Source of the DNA: an uncultured Blautia sp.
Lineage (GTDB): Bacteria > Bacillota > Clostridia > Lachnospirales > Lachnospiraceae
Length of the DNA: 64,000 nucleotides
NCBI GenBank assembly: GCA_934364795.1
Contig: CAKRMK010000011.1
Coordinates: 21,349-85,348 of the forward strand
Direction: 5' to 3'
The notes beneath the pieces were generated by a model that saw nothing but the letters and a program-made list of their open reading frames with translations, searched no databases and was not told where the DNA came from. The position numbers and the translations under genes are program-made. Positions 27,679 to 35,060 of the stretch are shown piece by piece. How positions within the stretch are numbered: the stretch's first letter is position 1; each line of letters begins with the position of its first letter.

Positions 27679-28566
27679 ATGACCAGACCTTATTTAGGAA
27701 ACCCGAAATATACCATTGAAGTTCTTCAAAAGTATAATTTTGCTTTCCAGAAAAGGTTTGGTCAGAATTTTCTGATCGATACTCATGTTCTGGAGAAAAT
27801 TATAGAGGCTTCCCAGATTACCAAGGATGATTTCGTGCTGGAAATCGGACCGGGAATTGGTACCATGACCCAGTATCTTGCTGAGGCTGCCCGTGAGGTG
27901 GTTGCTGTAGAAATTGACAAAACACTGATCCCCATTCTGGAAAATGACACTTTGAAGGACTGGGATAATGTGACGGTAATCAATGAGGATATCCTGAAGG
28001 TGGATATTGCAGCACTGGCACAGGAGAAAAATGGTGGCAAACCTATTAAGGTTGTTGCCAACCTGCCGTATTACATTACAACGCCTATTATCATGGGGCT
28101 TTTTGAGAACCATGTTCCCATTTCGTCTATCACCATTATGGTGCAAAAAGAGGTGGCAGACAGAATGCAGGTAGGTCCTGGAACAAAGGATTATGGTGCT
28201 TTGTCACTGGCTGTGCAGTATTATGCAAAGCCACAGATCATTGCAAATGTGCCGCCGAACTGTTTTATGCCCCGTCCAAAGGTGGGAAGTGCTGTGATTC
28301 AGCTGGTACGCTACGAGGAGCCGCCGGTTCAGGTAAATAACGAAAAACTGATGTTTCGTCTGATTCGTGCATCCTTTAATCAGCGCCGGAAAACACTTGT
28401 AAACGGTCTGAAGAATTCCCAGGAGCTGGATTTTTCAAAAGAGGAAATTGAGAAGGCTATGGCAGAGACTGGAATTGCGGCAAATGTAAGAGGGGAAGCC
28501 CTCACTCTGAAAGAATTTGCAGATCTGGCGAACGCATTTGATGGATTAAGAAATTCACGCAATTAA
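27679..28566 (+). CDS. rsmA: 16S rRNA dimethyladenosine transferase RsmA (KsgA)
   Basis: A 295-residue SAM enzyme that dimethylates A1518 and A1519 of 16S rRNA late in small-subunit assembly. It shows 'FAFQKRFGQNFLID' near the N-terminus, the SAM loop EIGPGIGTMT, the catalytic NLPYYITTPI motif and the C-terminal 'FNQRRKTLVNGL'. AGAGGAAA precedes the ATG. It lies 38 nt after the TPR/P-loop gene and is followed by a strong terminator, so it ends that transcript. Loss gives kasugamycin resistance in other bacteria. Confidence 0.97.
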   Translation: MTRPYLGNPKYTIEVLQKYNFAFQKRFGQNFLIDTHVLEKIIEASQITKDDFVLEIGPGIGTMTQYLAEAAREVVAVEIDKTLIPILENDTLKDWDNVTVINEDILKVDIAALAQEKNGGKPIKVVANLPYYITTPIIMGLFENHVPISSITIMVQKEVADRMQVGPGTKDYGALSLAVQYYAKPQIIANVPPNCFMPRPKVGSAVIQLVRYEEPPVQVNNEKLMFRLIRASFNQRRKTLVNGLKNSQELDFSKEEIEKAMAETGIAANVRGEALTLKEFADLANAFDGLRNSRN

Positions 28567-28587
28567 AATAAAATATGTTTTTACAAA

Positions 28588-28628
28588 ATAAAAATCACCC
28601 GGTGGCTAAACGGGTGATTTTTATTTTT
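28588..28628 (+). terminator. Intrinsic terminator after rsmA
   Basis: The stem AAAAATCACCCG / CGGGTGATTTTT with a 9-nt loop is followed by ATTTTT. It ends the transcript from the TPR/P-loop gene. Confidence 0.92.
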
Positions 28629-28711
28629 CGTCTCAAATATATTTTTTAAAAGGAAGGAGAGTCAGTCACATTTTTGTGACCGACATATGAAAAAGAAATT
28701 TTATAAAAATA

Positions 28712-28822
28712 ATGTTGGCTGTTATTATTTTTATGATGTTAGTATATCGGGAAAGTTTGAAAGAATCGTGTTTATCTTATGAAAATTTAGTGAACGAAAT
28801 TAAAAAGATTTGTAACCGGTGA
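28712..28822 (+). CDS. Possible 36-residue membrane peptide or remnant
   Basis: ATG to TGA encodes a peptide with a hydrophobic start (MLAVIIFMMLVY) and a polar Lys/Glu-rich end. No ribosome binding site is visible. A second frame begins ATGAAAAAGAAA at 28687, so the two together could be a frameshifted relic of a small secreted or membrane protein. Weak call. Confidence 0.2.
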   Translation: MLAVIIFMMLVYRESLKESCLSYENLVNEIKKICNR

Positions 28823-28906
28823 CAAAAATGGAAAGAGTTAGGCATAAGTTATAAAAAGATTAGGAAGTTTTTAGATAGATTTTACAAATAAAAGGGGAGA
28901 ATATTG

Positions 28907-28912
28907 TATAAT
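28907..28912 (+). promoter_or_regulatory. Probable -10 for the DUF1002 gene
   Basis: TATAAT preceded by an AT-rich stretch; the best -35 (TTTACA, 28881-28886) is 20 bp away, too far for a confident match. Confidence 0.4.
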
Positions 28913-29083
28913 AGCCTGGAATCTGGGAACTGAATTTCCTGACGGGGCATGAAAATACATGAGAAATTTTTTCATACAGCAGGTAATATTTTTGAAATGT
29001 TAAGGAGAAACAGGGAAAATAAGAACAGATTTTATACATTTGTGAACAAAAAATTAATGAACACAGATAGGGAGGTTATCATT

Positions 29084-29542
29084 ATGAGTAAAATATTTAA
29101 AAACAAAAAATCAGCAGCTTTGATTCTTGCAGGAGTTCTGGCATGTTCCACACCGCTTCCGGTTATGGCATCTACGGACACAGAAGTGGTGGAGAGTCTG
29201 CTTGACAGTGGAATTGATTTTCTTGCATCTGATCCCCAGAAAGCTGTAGACATTATTCTTTATGCAAAGGATCTGGTTGACCAGCAGAATATTACCGATG
29301 ATCAGGTGAGAAGTGCCATCACTCAGGCAGCAGACCATTTTAGTGTAACACTTTCTGATTCTGATGTGGATTCGCTGGTTTCCATCGTCCGTAAAGTTTT
29401 GGATGCCAACATTGATGAGAGTGCACTTCGGGATGATGTGAATTCTGTATACAATAAACTGAAGGATATGGGAGTCACTAAGGAGGACGCAAAGGGACTT
29501 CTGGCGAAAATGATCGATTTTGTCAAAGGATTGTTTGAATAA
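29084..29542 (+). CDS. Secreted DUF1002-family protein
   Basis: A 152-residue exported protein. The start is ATG 29084 because AGGGAGG lies 8 nt upstream. The signal peptide has KNKK, a hydrophobic core (about 9-22) and a likely cleavage after VMA. The mature part, about 125 residues, is helical and acidic with DUF1002-like features ('ITDDQVRSAITQAADHFSV' and a 'DVNSVYNKLKDMGVTKED' repeat). Family function is unknown. It is a single gene with no clear partner; a hairpin at 29778-29800 could end its transcript. Confidence 0.7.
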   Translation: MSKIFKNKKSAALILAGVLACSTPLPVMASTDTEVVESLLDSGIDFLASDPQKAVDIILYAKDLVDQQNITDDQVRSAITQAADHFSVTLSDSDVDSLVSIVRKVLDANIDESALRDDVNSVYNKLKDMGVTKEDAKGLLAKMIDFVKGLFE

Positions 29543-29678
29543 AAAGCATGAAATATACAAAATATACAACTTCACCGTACTAAAGTAAAAATGAAAATGT
29601 AGTAATTTTATAAAAAATGAGGATAAAAGAAAGAAGAAATTGTGCAAATAAACTAAATGTTCATTATACGTTCATAAT

Positions 29679-29806
29679 TTGTTCATAAGTATCTGATACT
29701 ATATAAACAGTTCGAAAGAACACACACAGAAGACGTTGTAATGACACCATTACACATAAAATTTTTTCATAATAATCGCCCCGGTAGCCACTACCGGGGC
29801 ACTCCT
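29679..29806 (+). ncRNA. Candidate small RNA with own promoter and terminator
   Basis: TTGTTC (29679-29684), a 17-bp spacer and TATAAA (29702-29707) form a reasonable promoter. Downstream are a GTTC-GAAA-GAAC stem (29710-29721, probably partly upstream of the start site), TGTAATG/CATTACA (29737-29754), and a strong GCCCCGGTAG/CTACCGGGGC hairpin (29778-29800) followed by a moderately T-rich stretch. No open frame of note lies within. The last hairpin could instead simply terminate the DUF1002 message. Confidence 0.35.
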
Positions 29807-29823
29807 CGTTTTATGGGAATATT

Positions 29824-29888
29824 CAAAAAATATCCCGGAACCATTTCCACAATTGATAAACACTACATCCTGCAGGAAATGTTCCGGG
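29824..29888 (-). terminator. Intrinsic terminator of the M20 peptidase gene
   Basis: Inverted arms CCCGGAACCATTTCC (29834-29848) and GGAAATGTTCCGGG (29875-29888) pair with one bulge; on the minus strand the stem is followed by ATATTTTTT. It starts 8 nt beyond the stop codon. Confidence 0.8.
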
Positions 29889-29896
29889 AACCATTT

Positions 29897-31270
29897 TTAA
29901 TTTACAAACATTTCATACATTGCTTCCAGGCAGATCTGTGCATGGAGAAACAGTTTTTCCACATTGATATTTTCATTGCAGTTGTGTGCATTTGTAGGTG
30001 GTTCCTCCGGGAAAACAGGACCAAAGGCAACTACACGGTTTGGTGTATGTCTGGCGTAGGTTCCGCCGCCGGTAGAGAATATGTCACAATCTTCTCCCAT
30101 TACAGAATGATAAGCATTTTTCAGTAAGTTGATAAGTGGCGCATCTTTGGGAATATATAAAGGTGCATCGTGATTTTTTTCAACCAGCTTTAATTCATAC
30201 CGATCAGCATATTTCTGAAGGGAAGGCCAGATATCCTCCTTTGTTTTGGTTGCAGGATAACGGATATCGATGGATGCACAGCCTTTTTCAGAAGTAAATT
30301 CAATAATACCAAGGTTCAGGGTAAGGTCACCGGATGGTTCATCACTCATTTTGATGCCCATTTTCTCACCGGTATAATTGGTACCCATGCAATCAATAAG
30401 GAATGAGAAAAAGTTCCCCAGTTCTTCATGGGTAAATGCCTGATCCAGAAGCTCAAGAAGAGTTCCAGCCGCATTTTTTCCAAGGTGGGGTTCTGCGCCA
30501 TGAGCAGCTTTTCCAAAGGATTTCACTGTGACAGAAGAACCGTCTTTTTCCAGGGAGAAATCTTTATCTGCTGTAAGCTGTGTTAATTTTTCATATTGTG
30601 TATCTGTGCATTCAAGTATAGCTGTAGCTTCTGCCGGAACTGCATTCACAACAGTACCTGCATGAAATTCCTTAACGCAGGAGGCTGCCGGTGTTTCTGA
30701 AACAAAGTCTGCACGTAAAATTCCTTTTTCACAGTGGCAGATTCCATAGCAGCAGTCCGGGGTGAATCCCATGACAGGGAAGCCTTCTTTTTCGTAGTAA
30801 ACATCAAGGTCATTGCTGGCGATTTCTTCGCCGCCGCCGAAAATTGTACGGATAGTATGTTTTCCCTGAATACCCGCATCCTTCAGAGCTTTCAGGCAGT
30901 AAAGGGAAATGATGGAAGCACCTTTATCATCAGCTACGCCGCGGCCATAGAAATATCCGTCTTTTTCGATCATCTTAAGCGGGTCAGAGTCCCAGCCTTT
31001 TCCTACAGGAACAATATCCACATGGGAAAGTACGTCTACGAAATCTTCCCCTTCGCCATAGCGTGCATCACCTGCATAGTTGGAAACATTGGTGGTATTA
31101 AGGCCAAGCTTCTTCGCCATGTTCAGAATTGTTTCCAGAGCTTTTGCACTGTTTTCTCCAAATGGTTTGCCGGGAACCGGATCTGTGCATACAGATGGAA
31201 CGGCAATAAGCTCTGTAAGATCACGAATGATATCTTCACGGTACTTTAAAATCTGGTGTCCAAATTTCAT
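29897..31270 (-). CDS. M20 family dipeptidase (PepV/Sapep type)
   Basis: A 457-residue cytoplasmic metallopeptidase. Metal-site motifs are visible: 'VLSHVDIVPVG' (His), GRGVADDKG (bridging Asp and catalytic region), GGGEE (catalytic Glu and ligand) and a C-terminal 'STGGGTYARHTPN' (His). The 'GGGEEIASNDLDVYY' segment is typical of the PepV/Sapep branch, which cleaves dipeptides. The start is ATG 31270, with GAGGA 7 nt upstream. It is the only substantial gene right of the origin that runs against replication, and it is divergent from the GntR gene across a 128-bp gap. Confidence 0.88.
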   Translation of the reverse strand: MKFGHQILKYREDIIRDLTELIAVPSVCTDPVPGKPFGENSAKALETILNMAKKLGLNTTNVSNYAGDARYGEGEDFVDVLSHVDIVPVGKGWDSDPLKMIEKDGYFYGRGVADDKGASIISLYCLKALKDAGIQGKHTIRTIFGGGEEIASNDLDVYYEKEGFPVMGFTPDCCYGICHCEKGILRADFVSETPAASCVKEFHAGTVVNAVPAEATAILECTDTQYEKLTQLTADKDFSLEKDGSSVTVKSFGKAAHGAEPHLGKNAAGTLLELLDQAFTHEELGNFFSFLIDCMGTNYTGEKMGIKMSDEPSGDLTLNLGIIEFTSEKGCASIDIRYPATKTKEDIWPSLQKYADRYELKLVEKNHDAPLYIPKDAPLINLLKNAYHSVMGEDCDIFSTGGGTYARHTPNRVVAFGPVFPEEPPTNAHNCNENINVEKLFLHAQICLEAMYEMFVN

Positions 31271-31338
31271 TACATTGTCCTCGCTTTCTGAAATCAGCCT
31301 TTGGATGTCTGATATTATAATAATCATTGAAAATTATA

Positions 31339-31376
31339 TGATTACGTTTATAATTGTAATTAATTGTTAGTATAAT
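31339..31376 (+). promoter_or_regulatory. Palindrome and -10 before the GntR gene
   Basis: The palindrome TGATTAC (31339-31345) / GTAATTA (31356-31362) lies just upstream of TATAAT (31371-31376), itself 22 nt before the gntR start. It could be an autoregulatory operator in the divergent gap. The -35 (TTATAA, 31348-31353) is poor and inside the palindrome. Confidence 0.4.
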
Positions 31377-31398
31377 ACAAAATTTACAGGAGAAACAG

Positions 31399-32097
31399 AT
31401 GAAAAAAGAAATTGCTCTTATGACACCCGTGTCCAAGGACCTGCTTTATGTAAAAATTGCAGATGCCATCCATGGTTACATACGGGAAAATAATCTGAAA
31501 CCAGGTGACCGCCTGCCATCAGAGCGTGCATTATCCCAGCAGCTTGGAACCGGACGGCATTCTGTCCGCGAGGCACTCCGTGTGCTGGAGAATCAGGGAA
31601 TTATAGAAGTGAGGATGGGAGCTGGAACCTTTGTTGCAGAAGAAACACAGGACAATTCCCTGTATATGGAGTTTGTGAAGATTAACTACATGGAAATGCT
31701 GAATATTAAGGTGGAGCTGGAGAAATATGCAGTTAAGCTTTCCATGAAGAAGCTGGAAGAAAAAGAACTTCAGGAGCTTGCAGGCTATCTTGAGGCAATT
31801 GAGAAAAAGGCAGCAGCTGACGGAGGCTTTTTATACGAAGAGGACAAAAAGTTTCACGGTCTGCTGGTTGATAAATCAGGCAACAAAATGCTTTCACAGA
31901 TGATCGAGGATATGATTGAAACTTTTGACACCTATTACAGTGTCCTTCCCCAGAACCAGGAGCTTTGCGTAGAAACCATTCCCTATCACCGCCAGCTTCT
32001 TACTGCTATCCGAAATCAGGATATCAAGGGTATTGAGGACGCATACAATAACATTCTGGAGTTGGATTCCAAGATTGTTGATTACTATGATAAATAA
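31399..32097 (+). CDS. GntR-family transcriptional regulator (FCD type)
   Basis: A 232-residue regulator with an N-terminal winged helix (about 15-78; 'LKPGDRLPSERALSQQLG', 'VREALRVLENQGIIEVR.G.GTFV') and an all-helical FCD ligand domain (about 90-225) with metal-type His residues (FHGLL, YHRQLL). FadR/FCD repressors usually bind TNGTNNNACNA sites and release DNA on binding a small acid or sugar metabolite. Exactly such a site, TGGTGCTACCA, lies 102 nt beyond its stop on the promoter of the transporter operon, so it probably represses that operon. CAGGAG precedes the start. Confidence 0.88.
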   Translation: MKKEIALMTPVSKDLLYVKIADAIHGYIRENNLKPGDRLPSERALSQQLGTGRHSVREALRVLENQGIIEVRMGAGTFVAEETQDNSLYMEFVKINYMEMLNIKVELEKYAVKLSMKKLEEKELQELAGYLEAIEKKAAADGGFLYEEDKKFHGLLVDKSGNKMLSQMIEDMIETFDTYYSVLPQNQELCVETIPYHRQLLTAIRNQDIKGIEDAYNNILELDSKIVDYYDK

Positions 32098-32156
32098 GCT
32101 GATAGCAGAAGAACGGAAGCGTATTCCAATAATTGTAAAAATTGCACGGAATTGTA

Positions 32157-32185
32157 TTGACAAATATAAGGAAAGCCGTTATTAT
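32157..32185 (+). promoter_or_regulatory. Promoter of the oligosaccharide transporter operon
   Basis: TTGACA (32157-32162), 17-bp spacer, TATTAT (32180-32185). Start of transcription is expected near 32192, leaving a leader of about 160 nt before the solute-binding protein gene. Confidence 0.8.
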
Positions 32186-32198
32186 GATAAAAAAAAAG

Positions 32199-32209
32199 TG
32201 GTGCTACCA
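32199..32209. promoter_or_regulatory. FadR/FCD-type operator
   Basis: TGGTGCTACCA is a perfect match to the TNGTNNNACNA consensus of FadR-subfamily GntR regulators. It lies about 7-17 bases after the expected transcription start, a repressing position. A weaker flanking pair (GTGGT at 32198-32202 and ATCACCAC at 32219-32226) may extend it. Confidence 0.65.
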
Positions 32210-32240
32210 CTGTACCATATCACCACATGAAACTATTAAA

Positions 32241-32323
32241 ATGATGATATCAGGACGAAAAGGCAAAAACATTCATGATTGCATGGTGAAGTCTTTGAAT
32301 TTTTGAACCTGATAACTGGTTTC
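32241..32323. repeat. Dispersed palindromic repeat, family A copy
   Basis: Begins ATGATGATATCAGG and ends with CCTGATAAC; ATCAGG and CCTGAT are inverted arms. The interior has AAAAGGCAAAAAC. It lies in the leader of the transporter operon and could fold in the RNA. Confidence 0.5.
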
Positions 32324-32354
32324 AAGTCGTAATTACAAAAGGAGGACCTACAGA

Positions 32355-33899
32355 ATGAGAAAGAAGTTTATGAGCATTTTCCTGTCACTTGCAATCACAG
32401 CAACAACCATGATGGGAATGGGAGCTACCGTATTTGCAGCAGATGCAAGTGATACCCTTATTTTTGCCCAGGCATCAGATCCACGAAGCCTTGATCCGGC
32501 ACTGGCTGATGACGGAGAGTCTACCAAGATCAATACCAACATTTACGAAGGTCTGGTAAAATATGCAGACGATTCTACAGAAATCGTACCATGTCTGGCA
32601 GAGAGCTGGGATGTAAGCGATGACGGATTATCTTACACATTCCATTTAAGACAGGGCGTTAAGTTCCATGACGGTACAGACTTTAATGCAGAAGCAGTTA
32701 AGATCAACTATGACAGACAGCTTCCAGGCAACGCTACCGAGAATATGAGCTATGCAGGTTTCATTTTCGGTTCTGTTAAAGATATCGTTGTAGACGATGA
32801 TTACACAGTAACCATTAACCTGACTGAGGCACAGACTCCTTTCCTTGCAAACCTTGCTATGGTACAAGGTTCTCCAATCGTAAGCCCGAAGGCTCTTGAG
32901 GATAACAATAACGACGTAACACAGGCTCCATGCGGAACTGGTCCTTACAAATTTGTCCGCTGGGATGTTGAGCAGGATGTCATCCTTGAGCGTAACGAAG
33001 ATTACTGGGGAGAGCCAGCTAAGACTAAGAACGTAATCTTTAAAATCATCAAAGACAACTCCGCAAGAGTTATCGCTTTAAACAACGGCGAAGCAGATAT
33101 CATCGATGGCGTTGACAGCAACGTAGTAGATCAGATCACTGCTGCCGGAAACATCGTTCAGCAGGACGAGGCCATGATGACCAACTACATGGCATTTAAT
33201 ACAACAGATGGTGCTATGACAAGCAAAGAAGCACGCCAGGCAGTTGCTGAAGCAATCAATGTTCCAGAGCTTGTTCAGACACTTTACAAAGGATATGATG
33301 AGCCAGCTACCACATTTCTTCCGACTACACTTCCAGGATACGATGCAAGCATTTCACAGCCGGCATATGATCCAGATGCAGCGAAACAGACACTGGCAGA
33401 TGAGGGAATCACATCCTTACATATCCTGACCTATGATACAGCAAGACCTTACAACACAGCCGGAGGTAAAACTCTTGCAGAGGCAGTTCAGGGATATCTG
33501 TTAAACGTAGGTGTTGAGTGTACAATCGATGCTTATGACTGGACAACCTTTAAATCAAAAGCACAGGATGGAGATTATGATCTGATCTTTGCCGGATGGG
33601 GCGGAGATAACGGTGACCCGGATAACTTCCTGAACCTTCTTGCAACAGATGATGTTTCCATGAACTATTCACATTATCACAATGATGAATACAATGACCT
33701 GATCGCCAAAGGTCTGGTTACTCCTGTAGGTGACGAGAGAAGCGCAATTTATACAGAGTGTGAGAAGATCATCGCTGAGGATTCTCCAATCCTTCCGATT
33801 TCCCATTCTAACTTTATTTGCGGTGTTAGTACAAATGTAGATGGATTCTTCTATCATGTTGCACAGGCAACAAAATTAGCGGGGGTTACAAAAAAATAA
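32355..33899 (+). CDS. Family 5 solute-binding protein of an Opp/Dpp-type ABC transporter
   Basis: A 514-residue extracellular binding protein of the peptide/nickel class ('SDPRSLDPALADDGES', 'NIYEGLVKY', 'YTFHLRQGVKFHDGT' and 'CGTGPYKFVRW'). The family also binds oligosaccharides. The signal peptide (about 1-29) ends TVFA-ADA and has no Cys, so there is no lipobox; for a Gram-positive organism this is odd, as the usual lipid anchor is absent. AAAGGAGGA precedes the ATG. It is first in the operon and is separated from the permease gene by an attenuator-like hairpin, which would raise its level over the membrane subunits. Context suggests a fucosyl or rhamnosyl oligosaccharide ligand. Confidence 0.85.
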   Translation: MRKKFMSIFLSLAITATTMMGMGATVFAADASDTLIFAQASDPRSLDPALADDGESTKINTNIYEGLVKYADDSTEIVPCLAESWDVSDDGLSYTFHLRQGVKFHDGTDFNAEAVKINYDRQLPGNATENMSYAGFIFGSVKDIVVDDDYTVTINLTEAQTPFLANLAMVQGSPIVSPKALEDNNNDVTQAPCGTGPYKFVRWDVEQDVILERNEDYWGEPAKTKNVIFKIIKDNSARVIALNNGEADIIDGVDSNVVDQITAAGNIVQQDEAMMTNYMAFNTTDGAMTSKEARQAVAEAINVPELVQTLYKGYDEPATTFLPTTLPGYDASISQPAYDPDAAKQTLADEGITSLHILTYDTARPYNTAGGKTLAEAVQGYLLNVGVECTIDAYDWTTFKSKAQDGDYDLIFAGWGGDNGDPDNFLNLLATDDVSMNYSHYHNDEYNDLIAKGLVTPVGDERSAIYTECEKIIAEDSPILPISHSNFICGVSTNVDGFFYHVAQATKLAGVTKK

Positions 33900-33914
33900 A
33901 CAGATTGCCAGGAA

Positions 33915-33977
33915 GTAACTGGTAACATGATTTTGTGCATCGCAGAGCGTGTTGCTGTGAACTAAGTGAACAGTAAC
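33915..33977. repeat. Dispersed palindromic repeat, family B copy 2
   Basis: Right end GAACAGTAAC (33968-33977) is identical to copy 1; the left end GTAACTG is more worn. The centre TGTGCATCGC is shared with copy 3 at 62554. It lies between the solute-binding protein and permease genes. Confidence 0.6.
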
Positions 33978-33983
33978 CAGTTT

Positions 33984-34026
33984 CCAGGGGAACAGGTACC
34001 TTGTATCTGCCCCCTGGATATTTTTA
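33984..34026 (+). terminator. Attenuator-like hairpin between binding protein and permease
   Basis: CCAGGGG (33984-33990) pairs with CCCCTGG (34011-34017), with further inner pairing CAGGTAC/GTATCTG, then ATATTTTT. It stands only 25 nt before the permease start and would make transcription into the permease partial. Confidence 0.7.
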
Positions 34027-34041
34027 ATTTAGGAGGTAACT

Positions 34042-35058
34042 ATGGCAAAGTATATTACAAAACGTATTTTAATGCTTGTGCCGGTATTGCTTGGAGTTTC
34101 CATTATCGTATTTATCATTATGCGAGTCTTTTCACCGGATCCGGCTCCTATCGTACTGGGACAGCATGCAACTATGGAAACAATGGAAGAGTGGAGAGAG
34201 GCAAACGGCTTGAATGAGCCGGTTTATATTCAGTATCTGAATTATATGAAGGGCGTGTTCCACGGCGATTTTGGAAATTCCTATTACACAAACAAAACAG
34301 TCTGGGATGAGCTGATGTCCAGATTTCCTGCAACTATTGAGCTGGCCATCGTTGCCATCATCCTGGCGTCCGTCTTTGGTGTGCTGCTGGGTGTCATATC
34401 CGCAGTAAAGAAGAACTCCATCTTTGATGTAGGCGGCAGAATTATTGCACTTTTGGGTGTTTCCATGCCGATCTTCTGGCTTGGAATTATTATGATCATT
34501 ATTTTTTCCGGAACACTTCACTGGCTTCCGTCAAGTGGACAGATTGATCCCCTTTTAAGACCGGATACTGTGACCGGATTTACACTTTTGGACTGCATTA
34601 TTACAGGAAACTGGGAAGGTGCTGCAGATACTCTGAAGCATATGGTACTTCCGGCAGTTACATTAAGTCTTTATTCCATGGCGATTATTACACGTATTAC
34701 AAGAACCAGTATGCTTGACAGCATGCATCAGGATTATGTAAGAACTGCAAGAGCAAAAGGATTAAGAGAAAAAACAGTTATTAACAAACATGTACTTCGT
34801 ACTTCTTTAAACCCGGTAGTTACAGTTATCGGACTTCAGTTCGGAAGCCTTCTTGGCGGTGCTGTACTGACAGAGACAGTTTACTCCTGGCCGGGAATCG
34901 GTTCCTATATTGTAAACTGCGTTATGAAATCAGATTTCCCGGTAGTACAGGGTGCTGTTCTTATGATCGCAACCATTTATGTACTTGTAAATCTTCTGGT
35001 GGATATTATATACACCTTCCTGGATCCAAGAATCAAATATGTAAGTAAGGAGGGCTGA
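34042..35058 (+). CDS. ABC transporter permease, DppB/OppB type
   Basis: A 338-residue membrane subunit with about six helices. It begins with the family pattern 'YITKRILMLVPVLLGVSIIVF' split over the first helix, and carries the EAA loop 'ARAKGLREKTVINKHVLR' (about 230-247) that contacts the ATPases. AGGAGG is 6 nt before the ATG. Its TGA overlaps or abuts the next permease start, so the pair is translationally coupled. It pairs with the OppC-like protein to form the channel. Confidence 0.9.
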   Translation: MAKYITKRILMLVPVLLGVSIIVFIIMRVFSPDPAPIVLGQHATMETMEEWREANGLNEPVYIQYLNYMKGVFHGDFGNSYYTNKTVWDELMSRFPATIELAIVAIILASVFGVLLGVISAVKKNSIFDVGGRIIALLGVSMPIFWLGIIMIIIFSGTLHWLPSSGQIDPLLRPDTVTGFTLLDCIITGNWEGAADTLKHMVLPAVTLSLYSMAIITRITRTSMLDSMHQDYVRTARAKGLREKTVINKHVLRTSLNPVVTVIGLQFGSLLGGAVLTETVYSWPGIGSYIVNCVMKSDFPVVQGAVLMIATIYVLVNLLVDIIYTFLDPRIKYVSKEG

Positions 35059-35060
35059 TG

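Larger units (their letters stand above)
28629..29083. other. Gene-poor leader region before the DUF1002 gene
   Basis: This 455-base stretch holds a small hairpin GTCAGTCACA / TGTGACCGAC (28661-28684), a possible 36-codon frame (28712-28822, listed separately) and a TATAAT (28907-28912) about 170 nt before the DUF1002 start. The frame of that gene stays open upstream to 28949 but with no ribosome binding site there, so this part is taken as leader. Confidence 0.5.

Noticed and set aside
28687..28782. 31-codon frame starting ATGAAAAAGAAA
   Set aside because: No ribosome binding site and no domain; its hydrophobic part continues better in another frame, so it is noted only as part of a possible relic.
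28949..29083. Longer start for the DUF1002 protein
   Set aside because: The extra 45 residues would bury the signal peptide and lack a ribosome binding site; AGGGAGG supports 29084.
29741..30127. 128-codon plus-strand frame over the small-RNA region and dipeptidase end
   Set aside because: It overlaps a strong hairpin and a conserved minus-strand gene, and the product matches nothing.
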